From NCBI GenBank assembly GCA_013288145.1, contig JABDCJ010000030.1:1-32966 (forward strand): 32,966 nt of DNA. The letters are read 5' to 3'. Positions within the stretch are counted from its first letter, which is position 1; each line of letters opens with the position of its first letter. The notes under the pieces were generated by a model. The model ran no database searches and was not told the origin of the DNA. It saw only the letters and a list, made by a program, of their open reading frames with translations. Positions 23,737-31,576 of the stretch are shown piece by piece. The position numbers and the translations under genes are program-made. The stretch is from Nitrososphaerota archaeon. Lineage in GTDB: Archaea > Thermoproteota > Nitrososphaeria > Nitrososphaerales > CADDZS01.

Positions 23737-24537
23737 ATGACTCTTCCCTCGGACTATCTCGTTGGAGTTAACGCCCTCACAACTGAAGAGCTTCGTACTC
23801 AATTAAGAAATGAACACGAGCAGGTCTCCGGTTTTGCGGACAAATTGCGCCATGATTTCGACTACATATGGAAGAAGATCGACGAGCATCCGTTTTTGGT
23901 TGAACTAGATCAGCGAAAACTTCCTCTGGACAAGTACAAAATGTACGCCGTCCAGAACGCCTACTATATTGCAGATCACGTCCGAGCGGTTGGAAAGGCG
24001 ATAAGCAAGGCTGAACCGCTCCACTACGCTTTCATTTTTGGGAGGCTGATCCAGCTAGTCCCTGGATATGGCACTCCAGTCTTTGCATTTCCAAAGATCG
24101 CAAAAGCTGTGGGCGTCACTGACAAGGATTTTGAGCAGATAATGCGCAATCCGTCTCTTGTCATGCCGGGAACTCAAGCTTACGTCGATTTCATGTACAA
24201 GATGTATGAAATTGGCACTCCCGGAATTGCAGCTGCGTCGTACGTTGCCTGTCCGTGGACTTACACGGAACGAGAGCTAGGAGGACTGGATTGCGCCAAA
24301 AGGGTCGCGGAGGGGTTGGACAAATACGGAGTATCCAAGGAGCTCATACAGGCTTACACTGATGAAGAAGGATTTTCAGACTGGCACATGAGACTTCTCC
24401 GGATTACTAAAGACATCATAAATGCAGAGGCGAACAACCCGGAAACCAGGGAGAGAATGAGGGATGCATTCCGCCGGAATAGCGAGTTTGAGCTTGGATT
24501 CTGGGAGCAGGCTTACAGATACGAAGGCAAGTTTTAG
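23737..24537 (+). CDS. TenA-family protein with a substituted active-site position
   Basis: A 266-residue helical protein of the TenA/PqqC family, about 40 residues longer than typical TenA because of an N-terminal extension of about 30 residues. C172 and Y176 (ACPWTY) and E252 (FELGFW) match the TenA nucleophile, Tyr and Glu. The first Asp of TenA (in QDxxY) is N74 here (QNAYY), while Y77 is kept. The Asp normally contacts the aminopyrimidine, so substrate specificity may differ. It is convergent with the following amidohydrolase, with only six bases between the stops, and leaderless by TATA spacing. Confidence 0.82.
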   Translation: MTLPSDYLVGVNALTTEELRTQLRNEHEQVSGFADKLRHDFDYIWKKIDEHPFLVELDQRKLPLDKYKMYAVQNAYYIADHVRAVGKAISKAEPLHYAFIFGRLIQLVPGYGTPVFAFPKIAKAVGVTDKDFEQIMRNPSLVMPGTQAYVDFMYKMYEIGTPGIAAASYVACPWTYTERELGGLDCAKRVAEGLDKYGVSKELIQAYTDEEGFSDWHMRLLRITKDIINAEANNPETRERMRDAFRRNSEFELGFWEQAYRYEGKF

Positions 24538-24543
24538 AATTCG

Positions 24544-25860
24544 TCATCCCTCGTTGACTCGCTCGGCAGACTTTAGGGCGTTTTCGAATATCCTTTCCTG
24601 ATCGACGTTTTTTACCTCGCCATTTTCAACGAGAACTCTTCCATCCACTATTACAGTGTCCACGTTTTCGCCGTGCGCCCCGTATACAATGTTGGGAAGG
24701 ACGTTGGCAAATCTGCCCCTCAATACGGGCTGGAATTTGGGTTGATCCAGATCTACCAGAATTACATCGGCTTTCTTACCGGATTCAAGCGAACCTACTT
24801 CCCGATCAAGCCCCAGCACTCCCGCTCCTTCGATCGTCGCCATGCTGAATGCCTTTTCAAAACTAGGCATTGAGGATGCATCAGCTCTCGATCCCTTCTG
24901 GAGAATTGAAGCGTACTTCATTGCATCAAACATGTCGAGATTATTCATGTACGCATCAGTGCCAACACCGATTCGCAGTCCGGCGCTGATCATATCATGC
25001 AGCCTCGCGATACCATTGCCGAGCTTTAGATTTGAGATCGGGCAGGTTGCAACTGCGGTTCCCGTTTCCTTCAAGAGTCGAATTTCTTTGTCCGAAAGCC
25101 AAACGCAGTGAGCTGCGAGGACGTCCGGTCCAAGAACGTCCAGATCAAACATCTGCTCCCCGGGTCTCTTTCCATACTTTTTCTTGCAGGTTTCAACTTC
25201 GCTGAGCGACTCGGCCAGATGAATGTGAAGTCCGGTGCGGTACTTTGTCGCAAGTTCTCTTGCTTTCGAGTAAAATTCGGGAGAGCATACAGGGATCCAT
25301 TCAGCTCCAAACCATATAGCTACGCGGCCGTTCGCCGAGCCGTTTTTTGCTTTGAATGCATTTTCGTTGTCAGAAAGGGATTCCTGACCGGGAAAAAGGT
25401 CTGCAGCTTCGCTTGAGATGATCGCTCTAATTCCAATTTTTTCAGCTGCGTCAGCGCAAGCCGTGATATGCCGGTACATGTCATTTACAGTTGTAATCCC
25501 GGCTTTGATGCATTCCAGGTACGCGAGCGATGCTTCGTTATAGACGTCCTCAGGAGTCATCCTCTCGAGCATTGGATAGTAGAACTCGTCAAACGCCTTG
25601 TCCATTTCTTTTGCAAGAAGACCATCGATCCCACCACGATGCAGCGCGATCGAGTGGTAATGAGAATCTACGAGGCCAGGGAGTACAGCCTTGTGTCTTG
25701 CATTAATTTTCAGGTCACTCTTAAGATGTGAACTAGGTGAGCCCTTTCCGGTCTCGATGATCTTTTCATCTTGGATTAACAGATATCCCGGATCGAGAAC
25801 TTGCTGGCTCTTATCCATAGTGAAAATAATCCCGTTTTCAATCAGGGTGGTTTCAGTCAA
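24544..25860 (-). CDS. Amidohydrolase of the MTA/SAH-deaminase-like group
   Basis: A 438-residue enzyme of the amidohydrolase superfamily with a TIM barrel flanked by N- and C-terminal strands. Metal and catalytic residues are in place: H67 and H69 (DSHYHS), H212 with H214 and E217 (HIHLAES), H251 (AAHCVW) and D302 (GTDAYM). This pattern with HxxAE is that of methylthioadenosine/S-adenosylhomocysteine deaminases and related cytosine or atrazine-type deaminases; the exact substrate cannot be read. It is convergent with the TenA-like gene and divergent from a small zinc-ribbon gene. The ATG at 25860 directly precedes the first strand (TTLIENGIIFTMD). Confidence 0.88.
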   Translation of the reverse strand: MTETTLIENGIIFTMDKSQQVLDPGYLLIQDEKIIETGKGSPSSHLKSDLKINARHKAVLPGLVDSHYHSIALHRGGIDGLLAKEMDKAFDEFYYPMLERMTPEDVYNEASLAYLECIKAGITTVNDMYRHITACADAAEKIGIRAIISSEAADLFPGQESLSDNENAFKAKNGSANGRVAIWFGAEWIPVCSPEFYSKARELATKYRTGLHIHLAESLSEVETCKKKYGKRPGEQMFDLDVLGPDVLAAHCVWLSDKEIRLLKETGTAVATCPISNLKLGNGIARLHDMISAGLRIGVGTDAYMNNLDMFDAMKYASILQKGSRADASSMPSFEKAFSMATIEGAGVLGLDREVGSLESGKKADVILVDLDQPKFQPVLRGRFANVLPNIVYGAHGENVDTVIVDGRVLVENGEVKNVDQERIFENALKSAERVNEG

Positions 25861-25926
25861 GAAAAATTCCCGAACCTTTGTCGGCCCAGCACTCTTTTAA
25901 TTGTGATGAAAATCATTCCTCATCAA

Positions 25927-26088
25927 ATGGCAGATCACGAGCACCGATTTGTGGTCGAATGCGAGCACTGCAAGGAGAGTTTCACTTTTGAGCTCGACAC
26001 GCCCATCGCGGTCCGCTGTCAGCATTGTGACTCCGTTTTTGACGCAAGAATTCAGCTCGCAAAAAAAAGCCGGCAGAGTCCCGGCTAG
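25927..26088 (+). CDS. Small zinc-ribbon protein
   Basis: A 53-residue protein from ATG 25927 with two CxxC knuckles (CEHC and CQHC) 18 residues apart, a typical rubredoxin-like zinc ribbon, and a basic C-terminal tail. The frame is open upstream (ATG 25906 also possible), but a TATA-like box TTTTAATT at 25895-25902 places the transcript start close to 25925. Probably a single-domain metal- or nucleic-acid-binding protein; partner unknown. Convergent with the next gene. Confidence 0.65.
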   Translation: MADHEHRFVVECEHCKESFTFELDTPIAVRCQHCDSVFDARIQLAKKSRQSPG

Positions 26089-26111
26089 TGTTCTGAAGAG
26101 ATAACGAAAGT

Positions 26112-26984
26112 CTATTTTCTGTGCACGGGCAGCGTCTCGTAGGCAAACTTTGTGTTGTTGTATAGTCCCTGAACTGAGCTCTTGAACGCCTGCGATGCGC
26201 TCTCCTGCAGGTCCTTCGCGTTTGCGTACTTTGCCAGGATGAACGCACCGAACCTTTCATGGTAGATGTCGATGTAGGTGTGAATGTCCATGAACGTGAG
26301 GTATTGGTTCGGAATCTGGTAGTGCTTTCGCAGTCCATCGCTGATTTTCTTGTAGGCCTTTGGAATCCATCGCTCCATGAGCATTGAAGCCGCGGCAACC
26401 TCCACAAAGTGCCCCTTTGAATTTCGAGCGATGACGGCTTTGTACCAATCGAAAAGCGGCCGGTCGAAATTGCTCGGGTCGGTCAAAGGGTATACTTCTT
26501 TGACCCTGTCCATATTGTAAGCTCCGACCATGAAATCAGCGAACATTTCATTATGTCCCGTTTCTTCGAACATGTGTCTTGCGATGAGATCCCTGACCTC
26601 CTTTGCCCCTATCATGTGAGCGCGGACGTGCGCGAGTCCCTCGAACATGAATACTTCGGAAGTGCTCGCCATGAGTCGCTTGTGGTAGTGCTTTAGATCA
26701 TCGAGCTCAATTTCACCTTTGTAAATCAGGGGCGAAAATTCCGGGTAGAACGGATCCGAAGAGTGATCTCGTAGGAAACCGTTATGCCAGTCAATCAGGG
26801 ATTCTACGAAATCTGCGTTGGGCTGATCTTTCCAACCCTGCCAGCCGAGTGAATAAATTCCTTGGACAGGAGTATAGGCGCCGGCTATGTTGAGCTCCCT
26901 ATGATTTTCAGCTAACAGGTTGTATTCCCGCGTGACCTTTCTTTCGTATTCTTCGTCAATCAGAAAGTCGAACTTGCCCGCCAC
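26112..26984 (-). CDS. Heme-oxygenase-like metal enzyme (HDO/CADD-UndA type fold)
   Basis: A 290-residue helical protein of the broad TenA/PqqC/heme-oxygenase-like superfamily, but different from the two TenA proteins. Residues H235-x3-D239-x2-H242 (DIHTYIDIYHE) match the iron-ligand signature of heme-oxygenase-like diiron oxidases, and E204 (MLMERW) lies 31 residues before, close to the spacing of the Glu in CADD. A further cluster E140/E141/H144 (FEETGH) may complete the site. It lacks the Cys of TenA. Such enzymes oxidise small amines, fatty acids or aminobenzoates with O2. Start is GTG 26984 with AAGGAAG upstream. The exact ligand set is inferred. Confidence 0.75.
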   Translation of the reverse strand: MAGKFDFLIDEEYERKVTREYNLLAENHRELNIAGAYTPVQGIYSLGWQGWKDQPNADFVESLIDWHNGFLRDHSSDPFYPEFSPLIYKGEIELDDLKHYHKRLMASTSEVFMFEGLAHVRAHMIGAKEVRDLIARHMFEETGHNEMFADFMVGAYNMDRVKEVYPLTDPSNFDRPLFDWYKAVIARNSKGHFVEVAAASMLMERWIPKAYKKISDGLRKHYQIPNQYLTFMDIHTYIDIYHERFGAFILAKYANAKDLQESASQAFKSSVQGLYNNTKFAYETLPVHRK

Positions 26985-27155
26985 AGCTCTTCCTTTGTCC
27001 CCTGTTCCAGTTAGAGACGAATTAATCTGCTTTAAGACTTGTCGATTTTTCCGAACCTGTAGTATTACACACAGGAAAAAGATATCTGCAAAAGATGATT
27101 ATTTGCCAGAAACTTGTCAATTCATTTATAGACAAATCTAGTTTCTTCGCAAATA
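26985..27155. promoter_or_regulatory. Divergent promoter region between HDO-like and alcohol dehydrogenase genes
   Basis: A TATA-like CATTTATA (27123-27130) precedes the TTG at 27156 by about 26 bases. ACTTGTC occurs twice (27037-27043 and 27112-27118), and TTGTC/GACAA arms (27114-27118, 27131-27135) bracket the TATA box. A shared regulator is possible but unproven. Confidence 0.4.
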
Positions 27156-28259
27156 TTGAACTCCAAGGCAGCGGTATTGCGTGATTTCAGCAAGCCGATT
27201 GATGTTGAAGAAGTGGAACTGCTCGAACCGGATCCAGAAGAAGTAATTGTAAAGATCGCTGCATCCGGAGTGTGCAGGACAGATCTATCAATCGCATCTG
27301 GCCATTTCGGAAACGTACCTCTTCCGCTTGTCCTCGGTCACGAAGCCGCCGGGACTGTGTACGAGGTTGGAAGTCGCGTTTCGAACCTGAGAAAGGGCGA
27401 TCATGTCCTCGCAGTCTGGATTTATTCCTGCAACAATTGCGACTACTGTCTCTCCGGGCGCCCTAATCTCTGCAAGAACGGAAATACATCACTCCTTAAC
27501 GCAACCATGCCGAGTGGGAAAATCAAGATCAGAGACAAGGCAGGTCGCCCCGTTCATCATGGTTCAGGTACCGCTTTGCACGCAGATTATGCAATCCTGG
27601 ATCAAAGAAATCTCGTGAAAATACCGGATACTGTCCCTCTTGACGTGGCTTCCGTCGTGGGGTGTGCAGTGATGACCGGGGTTGGAGCAGCGGTAAACAC
27701 GGCGCAGGTAAAGCCGGGAAGTACAGTTGCCGTGGTTGGAGTTGGCGGAGTTGGGGTAAACGTAGTTCAAGGGGCAAGAATCGCGGGAGCAGAAAAAATC
27801 ATTGTCTTGGATAGGTATGACAACAAGCTCGAGTCAGCCTTCAAGTTCGGCGCCACACATTCGATCAAGACGGACGGCGATCCGAAAGCTAAGCTGCGCT
27901 CAATCGTTCTTGATGGAGTTGACTATTCTTTTGAAGCAACGGGAAATCACCTCAATATGGAACTTGCATACAGTCTGATCAAACCCGGGGGTACAACTGT
28001 AATAGTCGGCGCGGAAAGTCCCACGGCTACAATTTCCATACCCGCCTTGGATTTTGTAGGTTCCCAAAAGACGATCAAGGGAAGCTGGTATGGCTCGACC
28101 AATCCAAGGTATGACGCTGGCAGATACATCAACCTGTACGCGTCAGGGAAACTTCTTCTCGATGAATTGATTTCCGCGAAGTACGAGCCGAGTCAAATCA
28201 ACGAAGTTTTTTCTGATATGGAATCAGGGAAGATTATTCGCGGCATTTTGGTACACTAG
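27156..28259 (+). CDS. Zinc-dependent, NAD-type alcohol dehydrogenase (MDR family)
   Basis: A 367-residue medium-chain dehydrogenase. The catalytic zinc site is C40, H62 and E63 (GVCRTD, GHEAAG) with C170 (VVGCAVMTG), and the structural zinc site is C92, C95, C98, C106. The Rossmann motif is GVGGVG (195-200) with an Asp (D219) at the end of the second strand, favouring NAD+. It oxidises alcohols or hydroxyacyl compounds to aldehydes or ketones; the substrate is unknown. The start is a leaderless TTG. It is divergent from the HDO-like gene and convergent with the VOC gene, six bases apart. Confidence 0.93.
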   Translation: MNSKAAVLRDFSKPIDVEEVELLEPDPEEVIVKIAASGVCRTDLSIASGHFGNVPLPLVLGHEAAGTVYEVGSRVSNLRKGDHVLAVWIYSCNNCDYCLSGRPNLCKNGNTSLLNATMPSGKIKIRDKAGRPVHHGSGTALHADYAILDQRNLVKIPDTVPLDVASVVGCAVMTGVGAAVNTAQVKPGSTVAVVGVGGVGVNVVQGARIAGAEKIIVLDRYDNKLESAFKFGATHSIKTDGDPKAKLRSIVLDGVDYSFEATGNHLNMELAYSLIKPGGTTVIVGAESPTATISIPALDFVGSQKTIKGSWYGSTNPRYDAGRYINLYASGKLLLDELISAKYEPSQINEVFSDMESGKIIRGILVH

Positions 28260-28265
28260 AAAAAA

Positions 28266-28712
28266 TTACTTTTGCTCGTGGAGTTCCAGTAAAACTCCGT
28301 GGGCGACTTTTTCACTCGGATGGATCCAAATTGTCCTCTCTGAGAGAAAATCAATGGGAGTTTGGGGAAAAGTTCTGATGCCTTTCTGATTCAGTAATTT
28401 TGCGACATGGTCGATATCGGGAACTTTGAAACTAAGCGAAAACAGGCCTTCCCCACGTGCTTTGATGAATCTATCAATCGGGCTATTAGGTGCGGTGGAC
28501 TCCATCATCGAAAGAAACGCCTTGCTACCACCAGCTAATTCTAGCGGCATGCGATTGAATTTCGCCTGGATGGGCTCCTTCTTCACCTCAAACTGCTGTC
28601 CCGGGCCCAGTCCAAGATCCGCGAACAACTTTACGTAAGAGCTCACAGCCTCGTCCACGTTTCGCACGGCGACGTTGATCTCAAATAATCTTAGATCCAT
28701 TATTATCGCCAT
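28266..28712 (-). CDS. VOC protein resembling methylmalonyl-CoA epimerase, metal site altered
   Basis: A 148-residue glyoxalase-fold protein. The stretch PIDRFIKARGEGLFSLSFKVPDIDHV matches the epimerase-type VOC pattern (kxxxGxGLHHIAFxVxDID), and the C-terminal LLELHEQ keeps the last Glu. The two metal-binding His of that pattern are changed: Glu (E11, FEINVAV) in the first strand and Ser in SLSF. It may not bind the usual metal and may have another substrate. Start is ATG 28712 or 28700; TATA-like CTTAAATAA (28731-28739) suits either. Neighbours are catabolic genes. Confidence 0.75.
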   Translation of the reverse strand: MAIIMDLRLFEINVAVRNVDEAVSSYVKLFADLGLGPGQQFEVKKEPIQAKFNRMPLELAGGSKAFLSMMESTAPNSPIDRFIKARGEGLFSLSFKVPDIDHVAKLLNQKGIRTFPQTPIDFLSERTIWIHPSEKVAHGVLLELHEQK

Positions 28713-28730
28713 CTTTCGAGATTTCCCACC

Positions 28731-28739
28731 TTATTTAAG
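28731..28739 (-). promoter_or_regulatory. TATA-like box before the VOC gene
   Basis: Minus-strand CTTAAATAA, about 20-31 bases from the two possible ATG starts. It could also serve the plus-strand gene at 28785. Confidence 0.45.
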
Positions 28740-28784
28740 CTGGGAAAAAACTAGAAATGCGCCCCTTAAATCAACAGATTTTCC

Positions 28785-29027
28785 ATGACAAAGTTACTAG
28801 TCATCGGCAGAATCCAGAAACCAATCCCAAGTGATTCGAACGTTAAACTACGGGAACTATCAGAGAGGCTCGATAATTTCGGTGACGTCTATTCACTAGC
28901 GGGTATGGAGGGATTCGCTGCGGTTCTTGATATGGACAATCTCGAAACCCTTGATTTGATTATCTTTGAGAGTGAATTTTCAAAGTTTGGCAAGATCGAA
29001 ATACTTCCACTGTCAAAGTGGAATTGA
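28785..29027 (+). CDS. One-domain muconolactone-isomerase-like protein
   Basis: An 80-residue protein with a ferredoxin-like (dimeric alpha/beta barrel) pattern. It is clearly homologous to the second domain of the protein at 31569-32234: both read LLVIGRIQKPIP-type N-terminus, a helix, a GMEGFAAVLD/GMEGFVAIVE strand and a short IEILPL/YSVYPL final strand. The family resembles muconolactone delta-isomerase, which acts in catechol degradation; identity of function is not claimed. ATG 28785 begins the first strand. Convergent with the CoA ligase gene, three bases apart. Confidence 0.7.
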   Translation: MTKLLVIGRIQKPIPSDSNVKLRELSERLDNFGDVYSLAGMEGFAAVLDMDNLETLDLIIFESEFSKFGKIEILPLSKWN

Positions 29028-29030
29028 ACG

Positions 29031-30587
29031 TCAATTGGCTTCAGAGGCTTTCGAAGCTCTCAGTTCACTTCGCTTTAACTTACCGGTGATCGTCTTCGGA
29101 ACTTCCTGAATTATTTCTATTTCTTTCGGAACCTTGTACGCGGCAATCCTCTGAAAAAGAAAGTCTTTCAATTCCTCTGCAACATCATCATGGTATCCAG
29201 GCTTTAGACAAACAAATGCCTTAATTCTGTTTCCAGTTCTCTCGTCGGGTACTGGAATAATGCAGGATTCGGCAATAGCCGGGTGCTCCATTATTGTTTT
29301 CTCGATTTCTTGCGGCGAGATGAGATATCCTCTGCTCTTGAACATGTCATCGCTCCTGCCACAAAACCAGAGATAGCCATCGTCGTCAAAGTACGCCATG
29401 TCTTTCGTATAGTACCAGCCATTTTTCCGGGAGGCTTTCGTAGCATCAGGCATTTGCAAGTATTCCTTGAACAGTCCTGGATCGGATTCTGAAATGACGA
29501 GGTTGCCAACTGTTCCGCGGCCGACTTCTTTTCCAAGATCATCCACCACTTTGACCTCGTGACCCGCCAGAGGCAGCCCGCAAGAACCTGGTTTTACCTT
29601 CTTGTTCTCCGGGTATCCTGTATAGATTCCAATCTCAGATTGCGCCATCGTCTCAAGCAAACCAATTTTGAACCGGCTCTGCCACTCTTCAAACTCCTTA
29701 GGGTAAAGTGGATCTCCGCCAGTGATGCACATCCTGAGAGAGCTTAGGTCGTATTTTTCTTCGGCGCCTCTCAATTTCAGCATATTCCGAAACATTGTGG
29801 TCACTGAAACAAATACGGTAACGCGATATTTTTCTAAAATCTCGAAAAACGATTCCGGCGATGTACCCGATCTGGTTGGCAAAAGTACGATGCTGGATCC
29901 GAAATAAAGCGGTGCGATAAAACCCCAGGCAAACCCGTGAAGGAAACTGATTTCCTGCGGACAGTAGACAACATCCTGGGGAGTGAGATGCATCATTTCC
30001 GAACCAACTATCCTTGCAGAGCCGAGTAGCCACCTGTGGGCGTGGACTACTCCCTTTGGCACACCCGTAGAACCCGACGTGTACATCACGAAAGCGGGAT
30101 CTTCGCTATCTGTCGGGTCATCGATTAGGGCATCTTGATTTGGGCTAGCGAGAAGCTGCGAGAAATTATCTGTTCCCGCAACTTTCTCTCCGATTGAGAT
30201 CAGATTCGCCGGCTTGCCGGATTCCTCTTTGATCTTTGTCAAAGGAAGGGAAATCTCAGAGGGTGTAATCCCAGTTTGCGCCCGTGAATTTTCCAGCGCA
30301 TACTCTAGCTCATTTTTCATATAGAGTCTGCTGGTCATACAAGGAACTGCGCCGATTCTCATACTCGAAAGTACGGATACTGCAATCTCGGGAATATTCA
30401 TTGCCCGGACAAGTACAGTATCTCCCTTCTTGACTTGAAACTGATCTTTCAGGACAGCGGCGATATCCTCTACTTTTTCAGTCAGGGCACCCCAAGATAG
30501 CGAAGATTCCCTTCGAATCGCGATATCATTCGAGATATGAGGTTGCTTCAGAATTTCCTGGGTGATATTCAGATTCCGTGGAATCAT
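29031..30587 (-). CDS. Acyl/aryl-CoA ligase (AMP-forming)
   Basis: A 518-residue adenylate-forming enzyme that activates a carboxylic acid to a CoA thioester with ATP. Core motifs: A3 YTSGSTGVPKG (169-179), HAHRW and GFAWGF in the substrate region, ETMAQSEIG (A5), WYYTKDMAYFDDDGYLWFCGRSDD (A7-A8) and the C-terminal catalytic Lys in ITGKLKR (K503). The substrate pocket is closest in style to benzoate- or acyl-CoA ligases, but this needs comparison. ATG overlaps the stop of the amidohydrolase-2 gene (TAATG), so it is translated in the same operon. Confidence 0.92.
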   Translation of the reverse strand: MIPRNLNITQEILKQPHISNDIAIRRESSLSWGALTEKVEDIAAVLKDQFQVKKGDTVLVRAMNIPEIAVSVLSSMRIGAVPCMTSRLYMKNELEYALENSRAQTGITPSEISLPLTKIKEESGKPANLISIGEKVAGTDNFSQLLASPNQDALIDDPTDSEDPAFVMYTSGSTGVPKGVVHAHRWLLGSARIVGSEMMHLTPQDVVYCPQEISFLHGFAWGFIAPLYFGSSIVLLPTRSGTSPESFFEILEKYRVTVFVSVTTMFRNMLKLRGAEEKYDLSSLRMCITGGDPLYPKEFEEWQSRFKIGLLETMAQSEIGIYTGYPENKKVKPGSCGLPLAGHEVKVVDDLGKEVGRGTVGNLVISESDPGLFKEYLQMPDATKASRKNGWYYTKDMAYFDDDGYLWFCGRSDDMFKSRGYLISPQEIEKTIMEHPAIAESCIIPVPDERTGNRIKAFVCLKPGYHDDVAEELKDFLFQRIAAYKVPKEIEIIQEVPKTITGKLKRSELRASKASEAN

Positions 30588-31576
30588 TAGATTACTTGCT
30601 TTTTCTTTTTCAACCCGAGCAGCTTTGCAACGTTCTCTCCGAGTATCAGCGCGCGATCGTCCTCCGTCATCCGGATATTATTGACCTGATCGAGGTTCCA
30701 CTTGAAATGGTCGACCAAGAATTTCGGTGGCCCCTTGTGGGGATCTTGCGTGGCATAGCTTCTATTTCTGTTCCTGGGGTCAACGAAATATTCCACCGAA
30801 GCTCCCCAGTCGCTCCCGTACATGATTTTCTCCGGACCGATGTGAGGATCGAGGCATGCTCTTTCGATGAGTTCTGACCACGCTTGTGAGGTCTCAAGGT
30901 ATACGTTCTCGTGCATGGCACAGACCATCTGAGCCGCTTCAGCCCACTGTTCGTACCAGCCGATCTGCACTCCCATATGCCCTACGATTATCGGGACATC
31001 GGGATACTCCAGGGCGAGATCGTCGATGTAAATAGGATTTCCCGATAGTCGCAATGGAATTTGAAACAGAAGCGGTCCAGTGTGGAAACAGATTACCTTT
31101 TTGTGTTTTGCAACAATGTCCATCACTCGCCGCAGGTTGTCGAGAGCCTCCCGGTCGAACGCTGGGTTTTCGGGATTTAGTTGCAACAGCGCTTCTCCAA
31201 TCCCTTTGAAGTAAGGAGTAGCTAGCCATTTGTCGAGCTCTTCCACAATAAGCTCGATGTTGAATTTCGCCTGTTTTGCATAGACCTTTCTGGAATGATC
31301 TGCAGAAGTGCAAAAGGCGACAAATCTGTCCGGATTTTTCTTCACAATTTCCGCGATCATGTCGTTTCGCATGTTCCAAGCTGGATGGGACTGGATAACG
31401 GCCATATCGATCTTGTATCGTTCCATATCCGCCAGCAGCCTCTCGGAATTGTCGAACGGTTCTAGCTGCCAGAGAATTTTACCCAGCTTTGCGTAAGTGG
31501 GCTTTTCATTTCTCTCGCGGAAGTTTGCCGCAAATCTGAGAGCGTGGACGTGAGCATCCACAGTTAATCTAGCCAA
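30587..31576 (-). CDS. Amidohydrolase-2 family metal enzyme (ACMSD-like)
   Basis: A 329-residue TIM-barrel metal enzyme with N-terminal DAHVHA (H9, H11), FHTG (H165), VGHMG (H200) and YGSDWG (D256), as in the ACMSD/OHCU/4-oxalomesaconate-type amidohydrolase-2 group. Members decarboxylate or hydrolyse aromatic and ring-cleavage compounds such as aminocarboxymuconate semialdehyde, resorcylate or salicylate. The substrate here is unknown. The TTG start overlaps the preceding gene by 8 bases, and the stop overlaps the CoA ligase ATG, placing it in the middle of a three-gene operon. Confidence 0.9.
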   Translation of the reverse strand: MARLTVDAHVHALRFAANFRERNEKPTYAKLGKILWQLEPFDNSERLLADMERYKIDMAVIQSHPAWNMRNDMIAEIVKKNPDRFVAFCTSADHSRKVYAKQAKFNIELIVEELDKWLATPYFKGIGEALLQLNPENPAFDREALDNLRRVMDIVAKHKKVICFHTGPLLFQIPLRLSGNPIYIDDLALEYPDVPIIVGHMGVQIGWYEQWAEAAQMVCAMHENVYLETSQAWSELIERACLDPHIGPEKIMYGSDWGASVEYFVDPRNRNRSYATQDPHKGPPKFLVDHFKWNLDQVNNIRMTEDDRALILGENVAKLLGLKKKKQVI

